DNA of 64,000 nucleotides from a virus, in the IMG/VR virus record IMGVR_UViG_3300017605_001488, positions 1 through 64,000 of that record. One strand, 5' to 3'. The notes below the pieces were generated by a model. That model did no database searches. It saw nothing but the letters and a program-made list of their open reading frames with translations, and was not told the DNA's origin. A program made the position numbers and the translations under genes. Shown here in pieces: positions 57,889 to 64,000 of this stretch. How positions within the stretch are numbered: the first letter of the stretch is position 1; every line of letters begins with the position of its first letter.

Positions 57889-57972
57889 TGCGGGGGGCGG
57901 TTCCACGGGGTCACGCCTGCCCGGTTCCCGCACCGGCCAACCGGGTCAGCCCTGCGAGGCCGCCCCCCGCAC
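57888..57972 (+). other. Large hairpin element between nuclease and lytic enzyme genes
   Basis: GTGCGGGGGGCGG (57888-57900) is perfectly complementary to CCGCCCCCCGCAC (57960-57972), a 13-bp GC stem. Inside, CCCGGTT (57920-57926) pairs with AACCGGG (57939-57945). There is no U-tract, so it is not a textbook intrinsic terminator. Alternatives are an mRNA stability element or a DNA cruciform/recognition site. Confidence 0.6.
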
Positions 57973-58025
57973 CCGCACCGTAGCTGAGTCGACCCCCCGA
58001 CGAAACCGACCTATGGACCTCAACC

Positions 58026-58577
58026 ATGCGAAACATCCTCCGGCTGCTGGTCCTGGTGGTGACGATGCTGGTCGTGCGACCGGCGAACGCGGCGGATGTG
58101 CCCGACCGCGCCGTCCTGCTGGCGCTGGCGGCGAAGTTCCCGCGAGCCTCGACGTTCGACATCGGCCACGTCGTCGACGACATCCTGGCGGCGAAACCGA
58201 CCGGCACCGAGGCGCGGGTGATGTTGGCGTGGGGGTACTTCGAGTCGCTGTGGGGCACGTACAACTTGGGCGATTGCACGTGCTGGAAGGCCGGCGTGCG
58301 CACGCGATGCCCCAACCTTGCCGACCGCACGGTCGCGAACTGCACGAGCTTCGGCGTGATGCAAACCAAGAAGCCGGGACAATACGTACCCGGTGCTGAC
58401 CCGGCCAAGGTTGCCGCCGATCGACGGCTCGGGTTCCGGGTCGGTCTCGAGGTATTCCGCGCATGGATGAAAGCCAGCGGCGGCAACGTGCGGGGTGCGC
58501 TGCGCGGGTTTTCGTCGGGGCACATCGACCGCGCGTACGAGAAGGTGTCGAGTCGATGCGTGTGGGTCGGCTGTTAG
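58026..58577 (+). CDS. Secreted SLT-like lytic protein (putative)
   Basis: 183 residues. Residues 1-22 are a Sec signal peptide (MRNILRLLVLVVTMLVV, cleavage near ANA-AD). The mature part has MLAWGYFESLWGTYNLGD, where the Glu could be catalytic as in lysozyme-like transglycosylases, then FGVMQTKKPGQYVPG. Two or three disulfide-capable Cys pairs suggest a periplasmic location. It may act in lysis or peptidoglycan entry. Confidence 0.7.
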   Translation: MRNILRLLVLVVTMLVVRPANAADVPDRAVLLALAAKFPRASTFDIGHVVDDILAAKPTGTEARVMLAWGYFESLWGTYNLGDCTCWKAGVRTRCPNLADRTVANCTSFGVMQTKKPGQYVPGADPAKVAADRRLGFRVGLEVFRAWMKASGGNVRGALRGFSSGHIDRAYEKVSSRCVWVGC

Positions 58578-58585
58578 GAGGCAAC

Positions 58586-58765
58586 ATGACCGGATGGCAG
58601 ATCGCGTTCCTGGTTGGCGTAGCTGTGCTCGTGATGCTGTGGGCGGACCGCGTCCACACGCGCCGCAAGCAGCGCGCCCTTATCACCGAGACCGTGAACC
58701 GTCGGTGGTACCCGACGATGCAGCAGATCGCCAAGAACACCCGCGGTCGGTGGGACCTGCACTAG
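58586..58765 (+). CDS. Small single-helix membrane protein (holin-like or spanin-like)
   Basis: 59 residues, AGGAGGCAAC before the ATG. One transmembrane helix at 4-20 (WQIAFLVGVAVLVMLWA) followed by a basic cytoplasmic tail. Directly after the lytic enzyme, so a lysis role is plausible. Its TAG stop is inside the palindrome CTAG shared with the convergent gene's stop. Confidence 0.6.
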   Translation: MTGWQIAFLVGVAVLVMLWADRVHTRRKQRALITETVNRRWYPTMQQIAKNTRGRWDLH

Positions 58766-59094
58766 GGCGTGAGCGTTTCGCACCCCGCGCCGGCGCACGC
58801 GCGCAACGCGGTGAGCGACTTCGCCCCGACGATGCACGTCGTGTCGAGCGGGAATTGATTCTTGGTGATGACCTTGTTGATGGCCTGCTCGCACTTCGGT
58901 CCGCCTTCGAGGCACATGAACCGGCGATACGCCGCACACACATCGGTGACGATCGGGCCGGCGTCGCCGATGACGGGCGGGGTGGCGTCGGTGGGCAACG
59001 GTGCCGCATCGGCATCCGGGGTCGGGGGCACGGGTGCGGGAGTCGGGCATCCGGCGAGAAGCGCGACGACGGAAACGATCAAGCACAGCTTCAC
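58762..59094 (-). CDS. Lipoprotein with Pro/Asp/Ala-rich tether
   Basis: 110 residues from a GTG (GTGA overlap). Signal VKLCLIVSVVALLAGC with lipobox LAGC (Cys about 16), then a disordered Pro/Asp/Ala tether (PTPAPVPPTPDADAAPLP) and a Cys-containing domain (CAAYRRFMCLEGGPKCEQ). It could be a superinfection-exclusion or o-spanin-like protein. The tether style resembles lipoproteins of myxobacteria. Confidence 0.7.
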   Translation of the reverse strand: MKLCLIVSVVALLAGCPTPAPVPPTPDADAAPLPTDATPPVIGDAGPIVTDVCAAYRRFMCLEGGPKCEQAINKVITKNQFPLDTTCIVGAKSLTALRACAGAGCETLTP

Positions 59095-59927
59095 GACATC
59101 CTCCGAACGGCGAGTGCGTACAAGCAATCGCATTGCCGGAGGAATGCCTCCGTGACCCACACGCGGCCGTAGGCACCCCACAACAGACCCCACGAGTTCT
59201 GCAACCGGTACTGATACGAACCATCGGGCATCTTGCGGTACCCGACGATGAGCGTGTCGTGATTGCTGCCCGCGGCGCGGTCGGGGTGTGCATCGAGCAC
59301 GGTGTCGGGTCCGGCGGATTCGTCGGCATCGATCACGCACCACGCGTTCGTCACGAGCACCTTCGAGGCGAGCGCGCGGCGCACCCCGAGACCCGGATCG
59401 GACGGGTCGATCTCGACGATGCCGAGCAGCAGCGTTTCCGCGTTGCGCTCCTCCTCAAGCACGGTGGGGTTGGCGTTCAACCGTGCATCGGGGGAGCAGT
59501 CGCACTTGCGCTGCTTCTCGTCCTCGGTGCGGCAATCGATCGCGCACACGCCCCACACCGAAACGGCGGTCACCACGTCGGCGGGGTCGCCACCGGTGTC
59601 GGTGAGCGGGTCGTTGATGTTCAGGCTACCCCACGCGGCGCGCTCGATGCACCGCACCTGCTTCGACAGGTCGAGCATCGAGATCGGCCACGGCAACGGC
59701 GTCCCGGCAAGGTGCAACGTCTCGGCGATGCCGACCGCGGGGGCGCACGCGAAACACGTGCTCGTTTGCGCCTGGTCGACGACCTCGGGTTCGTACGACA
59801 CGGCATCGGGCAACGCGTCGGCGCCGACGAGATGCGGATGCAATCGCGCGAACGGCAGCGGGACGGCGGAGCCGGCGCGCTTCTTGTGCCCGCGACCGAA
59901 TCGCTGGACGGGTGCGGCGTCGGTCAC
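59091..59927 (-). CDS. Papain-like (C1-type) cysteine peptidase
   Basis: 278 residues from a GTG (GTGA overlap). Catalytic Cys in QAQTSTCFACAPA (C58), His in GSNHDTLIVGYR, and the Asn loop in RLQNSWGLLWG followed by GRVWVTEAFL. These are the C1 triad in order. Several extra Cys in a central insert (IDCRTEDEKQRKCDCS) suggest disulfides or metal binding. No signal peptide. It may cleave virion, host or cell-wall proteins. Confidence 0.82.
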   Translation of the reverse strand: MTDAAPVQRFGRGHKKRAGSAVPLPFARLHPHLVGADALPDAVSYEPEVVDQAQTSTCFACAPAVGIAETLHLAGTPLPWPISMLDLSKQVRCIERAAWGSLNINDPLTDTGGDPADVVTAVSVWGVCAIDCRTEDEKQRKCDCSPDARLNANPTVLEEERNAETLLLGIVEIDPSDPGLGVRRALASKVLVTNAWCVIDADESAGPDTVLDAHPDRAAGSNHDTLIVGYRKMPDGSYQYRLQNSWGLLWGAYGRVWVTEAFLRQCDCLYALAVRRMS

Positions 59928-60502
59928 TTGCTCGAGCTCCCACACGGCGGCGGTGCCGCGAGCGTCTTGCCCTTCTTGTGGGCGACGATGACCTTGAGCC
60001 CGTCCTCGACGACGATGCCGACGCATTCGACAGCGAGCTGTTCCGGGGTGATGGCTGGGTTCTTCTCGTACGCGTTGATGGCGCACACGGCAGTGTCCAC
60101 GCCCATCTTCTCGGCGGCGGCGGTGCGCGCGGGCGTGCACGACATCACGCCGAACCACGCCACGACGAGCACGAGGCTCGCACCCATGATGAATGCCGGC
60201 AACGTGGGCGTTTTCGGCTTCGGCTTGAGGCCGTATTTCGCGAGGTACGCCGCGGGCGGGTTACCCGTGATGACCACGACGAGCCACACGATTCCGGTGA
60301 CCGGGTCGAGCCCGAACGCTTTGAGGACCTTGAATACCGCGGCCACGCGGGGGTACTTCGCGAGCAGGGCGTCCCATCCCCCGGTCGTCATCCACTTGAT
60401 GAGCGGGTTGGCCACGATCGTCACCAACGGGACGATGACGAACAACCAAATGGAGGGGTGCGCAGCAGCGAAGGCTTTCAGCCAGGCGGTGATCTGGTCC
60501 AT
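59924..60502 (-). CDS. Membrane protein
   Basis: 192 residues. Three hydrophobic segments: about 17-35 (IWLFVIVPLVTIVANPL), 65-80 (GIVWLVVVITGN) and 103-120 (AFIMGASLVLVVAWFG), so probably a three-helix membrane protein with a soluble C terminus. Located among lysis-related genes; a holin-like role is possible. Not recognised. Confidence 0.6.
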   Translation of the reverse strand: MDQITAWLKAFAAAHPSIWLFVIVPLVTIVANPLIKWMTTGGWDALLAKYPRVAAVFKVLKAFGLDPVTGIVWLVVVITGNPPAAYLAKYGLKPKPKTPTLPAFIMGASLVLVVAWFGVMSCTPARTAAAEKMGVDTAVCAINAYEKNPAITPEQLAVECVGIVVEDGLKVIVAHKKGKTLAAPPPCGSSSK

Positions 60503-60533
60503 CCGCGCAGCCTAGGCCCGGACCGCCGCACGG

Positions 60534-60800
60534 TCAACGCTTGATGACGGGGTGGGGTCCGGTGTTCCCCGTCGCCACCCGATCCAACGCCTCGCGGGCA
60601 CCGGCCTCACGCTCCCGAGCGAGCATCAACGTCTTGACCTCGCCCTCGGCAGCGGACACGCGCGCTTCCAGGTCCTCGACCTGTTTGGCGAGCGCCTTGT
60701 GGTTAGCCGAGCCGGTCGTGATTCGACCCACGAGGTAGGCTGTCGCGGACACCGCGGCGACCACTACCCCGGTTCCGATCTTCACGAGGCTGTCGTCCAT
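60534..60800 (-). CDS. Small membrane-anchored coiled-coil protein
   Basis: 88 residues from MDDSLVKIGTGVVVAA, GGAGGAGC upstream. One N-terminal transmembrane helix (KIGTGVVVAAVSATAYLVG), then a coiled coil (ALAKQVEDLEARVSAAEGE). The layout is like an inner-membrane spanin or holin accessory. Tentative. Confidence 0.6.
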   Translation of the reverse strand: MDDSLVKIGTGVVVAAVSATAYLVGRITTGSANHKALAKQVEDLEARVSAAEGEVKTLMLAREREAGAREALDRVATGNTGPHPVIKR

Positions 60801-60963
60801 CGTCGCTGCTCCTCCCGGGCGGGTGATCCGACCGTCGCGCAGCGGCAACCTGTAGGCGTTGCACGGATACGACGGCTTGGTGGTTGTTGATGTAGGGCCG
60901 AATCAGCCCGGCCGCGCATGCGACCAGGACGATGATGCACGTCACGATTGCTGCCTCGACCAT
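60703..60963 (-). CDS. Possible small membrane protein
   Basis: 86 residues, MVEAAIVTCIIVLVACAAG is a clear transmembrane helix; GGGTGAC precedes the ATG. The C-terminal 45 residues overlap the next gene by 98 bases in another frame and have shadow-like Arg/Ser composition. A pair of nested membrane proteins would resemble embedded spanin genes. Confidence 0.45.
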   Translation of the reverse strand: MVEAAIVTCIIVLVACAAGLIRPYINNHQAVVSVQRLQVAAARRSDHPPGRSSDDGRQPREDRNRGSGRRGVRDSLPRGSNHDRLG

Positions 60964-61020
60964 GGTGTCACCCTTTCCCCCTAAGAGCTAGCAACACGAA
61001 AAGCGCAAGAATCGTAACCG

Positions 61021-62289
61021 CTATGCCTTGACCCAAACGACCACGAGCTGGATGGGTCCGATCGACTGCGGATTGCCGGCACCGGCGCTGCGGAAGAACT
61101 GGAGACGGACGTGGTGCGTGCCGGCAGCGACGGCGGTGTAGATGCCGACCGGCGTGGCGTGGAATTCGAGCGCACCCGTCACGACCTCCTCGGTGTTGCC
61201 GAGGTCGTGTTCTGACGCGTCGGGGTGCACGACACACACGCGGCCCTTGAGCGTGTCGCCGCCGGCGGCGAACCAATGCGTGTTCGCCATCACGATCAGC
61301 TTGTCGCCGTTGGCCACGCTGGCGATCGAAATGTCCATCGTGCCGACGGTCTCGTACGCGGCGGCCGTGGTCACGTGCGACCCCGCATCCGTCACGGTGT
61401 AGACGTTCACCACCTTCAGCGTGCCGATGAACGGCGCCACCTGATTGATGAAGTCGCTGACGAATCCGCCCGCGAAGTTGCCGTCGGCGTTCGCGTGAAT
61501 CTTGGCTGCACCGGCACCCGCGCCGAGGTCGCTGATGATCTTATCGAGCTGCGCCTCGACGGTCGCCGCGGGGTTGGTCGTGCCGTCGGCCCACGCCGGA
61601 CCACCCGCATAGTTGATGTCGGCGGCCGGGTGCTTGTCGGCGGCACCGGTCACGTGGTTGTTGTAGTAGGACAGCAGGTTCGACAGCGCGGTGTTCACCT
61701 GCCCTTGCGTGATGGCGCGCGGTGACCCGGAGATCACGATCGAGCTCTCGCGACGGGTCGTGCTGATGTCGGCGTTGAAGATTTGCGTGGTGCCGAAGAC
61801 GAGCTTGGCGTCGGCCAACAGCACGTTCGTGCCATCGAGCGCCGGACGCACGCCGAGGCCCGCACCCGCTTCCGCACCGGCCACGACTTTGAATTTGAAC
61901 GACTCCGCGCGTTGGAAGTACACGGTGAGCCCGTTGCCGTCGGTGCGCGGGTCGGTGAGCACCCGATCCGTCTGTGCGAAGATGGACAACCACCGCTCGT
62001 TCCCGGGGGCGGCCACCGCGGTCGATACGAGGTTGTAGTCCTTCGAGCAATCGACGTTCTGTGTGCTCGGGATGTTGATGCGTTGTCCGGACTTGTCGTA
62101 GACGACGCCGCCCGCCACCTGCACGGTGAGGTCGGGCACGCCCTGCTCGGCAACGGTCGACCCGGTGATGATGCCGATGCGCCCGTGGTCCGTGACCAAC
62201 GCCTTGTCGGCGGTCTCGCAATACGTGAATCCCTGATCGAGCTCGGCCTCGGTGACCTTCTGCCGGAAGTAGTAGTCCAATCGGTTCAT
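61021..62289 (-). CDS. Tail fibre / baseplate-associated protein
   Basis: 422 residues. The opening NRLDYYFRQKVTEAELDQGF is typical of phage tail proteins carrying an N-terminal attachment domain, with QVAGGVVYDKSGQRINIPST next. The middle includes a helical region with AITQGQVNTALSNLLSYYNN. The C-terminal 130 residues are beta-rich, probably a receptor-binding or carbohydrate-binding jelly roll. Downstream of the baseplate gene. Confidence 0.75.
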   Translation of the reverse strand: MNRLDYYFRQKVTEAELDQGFTYCETADKALVTDHGRIGIITGSTVAEQGVPDLTVQVAGGVVYDKSGQRINIPSTQNVDCSKDYNLVSTAVAAPGNERWLSIFAQTDRVLTDPRTDGNGLTVYFQRAESFKFKVVAGAEAGAGLGVRPALDGTNVLLADAKLVFGTTQIFNADISTTRRESSIVISGSPRAITQGQVNTALSNLLSYYNNHVTGAADKHPAADINYAGGPAWADGTTNPAATVEAQLDKIISDLGAGAGAAKIHANADGNFAGGFVSDFINQVAPFIGTLKVVNVYTVTDAGSHVTTAAAYETVGTMDISIASVANGDKLIVMANTHWFAAGGDTLKGRVCVVHPDASEHDLGNTEEVVTGALEFHATPVGIYTAVAAGTHHVRLQFFRSAGAGNPQSIGPIQLVVVWVKA

Positions 62290-62315
62290 GGGTCGAGCTC
62301 CTTCGCGAGACTACC

Positions 62316-63725
62316 TTAGTGCAGGTCCCACGTCACGCCGAGTTCAGACAGGCCGAGCTCGATGTGGTCGATGACGGTCGGCGGCGTCGGCTCGATGAGG
62401 AACACGAAGTGCGTGTGCGCCGGCTTCATGTAGACGACAATCCCGCGGATTTTCGCCCGTTGGTCATCCGTCAGAAGCACCCCCACGGTCACGTTGAACG
62501 CGTACTTGGCGAACGACCCCGACGGGCCGAGCTCCCACGTCCCGGAGTCGAATAGCCCGATGTCACCGAGCTCGCTCTCCCCGAGGATCATCCCGCCGAG
62601 CACGTACGGTACGATCGTGATCTCGATGCCGGTGAAGAACCGCACCGCATTGACGATGCCGATGTTGGTGCCCTTCGACTTGTAGATAGGCACGAGCAAC
62701 GGGACGAGTCGACGCTTATCCGCAAGCGTGAGCTCGAACGCGAACGGGTTGCCGAGGTCGGCGAGCATCGCGTCGACGAATTGCTCGGGGGCGGTATCCG
62801 GGTCGAGAATGTCCGTCCACGAATCGATCTCGCACAGCTGGAGATCGGTCACGTCCTGCAAACACGCGATGAACTTCTCGAGGTCCTTCGTGCCGGCTTG
62901 GTCCTCGCGGCGGTTCATCGCGGGGAGCATCTTGTACAGGTCGAAGTCCCGATCCGCTGGCGACGGGCACGCGAACGCCGTGAACAACGCCGTGTTGAAC
63001 GGTGCGACGACGGCGTTGCCGGTCACGTCCGATGCACCGGTGACGGTGACGCGGTAGGTGATTCGCTGTGATAGGTCGATGTCGACGGTGAGTTCGACGA
63101 GCGTGGTCGTGATGGCGCGCACGCTCACGACGTTGGGCGTGACCGCGGGGAACACCTGCGGCACGATCGTCCAGTTGCCCGGCGTGAGCGCGTCCGCCGT
63201 TGCACCGTCGCCGAGCTCGCGCATCGGCTCGTTGAACGCGACGGTGATGGTGCGATGCGCGGTCGACTGTGCGCCGGTCACCTGCGGTGCGGTCGAATCG
63301 ACGATCGTGAACGAGTACGTCTCGTCGATGACGCCCATGGCGGCGGCGATGGCATCGGTCGCCGACACGACACGCACGGTGACCAGCTGCTCGGACGCGA
63401 ACGGGGACACGACATCGAGCACGATCGACAGCTGATTGCCGACCACGGTGGCGGCGCTGGACGGGCCATCGAACCCCACCGCGAAGGTGCCCGTCGATCC
63501 GTTGTACACCAACACGCCGTTCACATAGACGCGCGTGGCCGCGACGGTGACCGTGCCGCCGACGGCGGTGTCGACCAACCACAACACGATGTCGGTGTCG
63601 GCGGGCACGTCCGTCTCGTTCGGTTCGGGAACGCGGTTCACCAAGCGCAACCGCGCCCCCGACGTGTCGAGGATGACGGGGTCAACCCAGACGGCGGGGA
63701 GTTCGGCGGGTGCGACTTTGGCCAT
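62316..63725 (-). CDS. Baseplate/tail protein with Ig-like N-terminal part (tail protein I-like)
   Basis: 469 residues from MAKVAPAELPAVWVDP. Residues about 20-255 form two Ig-like beta domains (MGVIDETYSFTIVDSTAPQ, ITVAFNEPMRELG). The C-terminal 200 match a P2 gpI-like baseplate core: MLPAMNRREDQAGTKDLEKF, LADKRRLVPLLVPIYKSKGT, NIGIVNAVRFFTGIEITIVP. Baseplate wedge function is likely. The start overlaps the previous stop (TGATG). Confidence 0.8.
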   Translation of the reverse strand: MAKVAPAELPAVWVDPVILDTSGARLRLVNRVPEPNETDVPADTDIVLWLVDTAVGGTVTVAATRVYVNGVLVYNGSTGTFAVGFDGPSSAATVVGNQLSIVLDVVSPFASEQLVTVRVVSATDAIAAAMGVIDETYSFTIVDSTAPQVTGAQSTAHRTITVAFNEPMRELGDGATADALTPGNWTIVPQVFPAVTPNVVSVRAITTTLVELTVDIDLSQRITYRVTVTGASDVTGNAVVAPFNTALFTAFACPSPADRDFDLYKMLPAMNRREDQAGTKDLEKFIACLQDVTDLQLCEIDSWTDILDPDTAPEQFVDAMLADLGNPFAFELTLADKRRLVPLLVPIYKSKGTNIGIVNAVRFFTGIEITIVPYVLGGMILGESELGDIGLFDSGTWELGPSGSFAKYAFNVTVGVLLTDDQRAKIRGIVVYMKPAHTHFVFLIEPTPPTVIDHIELGLSELGVTWDLH

Positions 63726-64000
63726 CACACCACCGCCGTTTCGAGTCGATACTTGATCGTCTGGTTGCCTACGAGCTGCGACACATCGACCGCGCCGTCA
63801 CGGATGATGAGCGTGCGCCCCGGGTACAACGTGCGCCGGTATCGAACCGCGTTGATGGCCCACGAAAACACCCAATAGACGACGCCCGACACCATGTTGC
63901 CGTCGGCGGTGTCGCGACACGCGCGCACGATTCCACCGTCGGGTTGGACCGTGTCGCCCGTGAGCAGCGCCGGCGGACGCACGTGCGCCGTGAACCGCAC
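63725..64000 (-). CDS. Tail protein, C-terminal part (cut by window edge)
   Basis: The last 91 codons of a gene that continues beyond base 64000. Reads TGDTVQPDGGIVRACRDTAD, then VYWVFSWAINAVRYRRTLYP. Immediately upstream of the baseplate gene, so probably another baseplate or tail-initiator protein. A GTG at 64000 is not trusted as the start. Confidence 0.55.
   Translation of the reverse strand: MRFTAHVRPPALLTGDTVQPDGGIVRACRDTADGNMVSGVVYWVFSWAINAVRYRRTLYPGRTLIIRDGAVDVSQLVGNQTIKYRLETAVV

Noticed and set aside
1-64000. CRISPR array, insertion sequence or integrase
   Set aside because: No regularly spaced repeats, no transposase motif and no tyrosine or serine recombinase were seen; lysogeny cannot be judged from this window.

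Overview
This window is a continuous, GC-rich segment of a tailed-phage (Caudoviricetes) genome, possibly as a prophage. It carries a portal, large and putative small terminase subunits, baseplate and tail-fibre proteins, two lysis-type enzymes and a complete replication core. There are no rRNA, tRNA, integrase or CRISPR features. Both ends are cut inside genes (portal on the left, a tail protein on the right), so the genome is larger than 64 kb. Nearly all genes lie on the minus strand, packed head to tail with ATGA, GTGA or TGATG start/stop overlaps. Two short plus-strand islands lie at 26.95-28.57 kb and 57.2-58.77 kb. The host cannot be named. Two Gram-negative-type lipoproteins (one starting GCGGQ, one with a Pro/Asp/Ala-rich tether) and the base composition would suit a myxobacteria-like or other high-GC Gram-negative host; this is inference only.

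Layout, left to right. 0-2 kb: portal and two small putative structural proteins. 2-6.1 kb: small unknown proteins. 6.2-7.8 kb: large terminase. 7.8-26.8 kb: a long accessory region of small overlapping genes with recognisable enzymes interspersed: RNase HI, dCMP deaminase, MazG/PRA-PH-like pyrophosphohydrolase, DUF1643, Dam-type methyltransferase, an ECF-like sigma factor, an ASCH protein, S-adenosylmethionine decarboxylase, a second DNA methyltransferase and a ParB-like protein. It ends with a probable small terminase. 26.9-28.6 kb: plus-strand island with two tandem paralogues. 28.6-35.4 kb: more small zinc-binding unknowns, a GH25 endolysin, a QueE-like radical SAM enzyme and a collagen-like lipoprotein. 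35.4-49.6 kb: SbcC, SbcD, ssDNA-binding protein, a uracil-glycosylase/family A polymerase fusion, primase, DnaB-type helicase, a putative initiator/loader and an SF2 helicase. 49.6-57 kb: ParB-like protein, a second sigma-like protein, a Cys-cluster protein, a DUF6744-like protein, and a MoxR ATPase with a VWA/metallopeptidase partner. 57.2-60.9 kb: nuclease, SLT-like lytic enzyme, membrane proteins, lipoprotein and papain-like protease. 61-64 kb: tail fibre and baseplate proteins.

Two signals stand out. First, a 40-bp AT-rich element occurs five times, always pointing into minus-strand genes. It contains 9-bp-spaced TTGCAAT repeats and the core TTGCAATC-N8-CATGCGTA. It reads as a phage promoter or operator family, and three copies control the MoxR/VWA/DUF6744 block. 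The window also encodes two sigma-factor-like proteins that could use it. Second, many of the small unknown proteins share a weak signature (PxW, then RAxxDxxF) and zinc-ribbon N termini, which suggests one expanded, undescribed paralogous family. Other points of interest are the UDG-polymerase fusion, SpeD coupled to a methyltransferase/ParB pair, and several strong RNA hairpins between genes.
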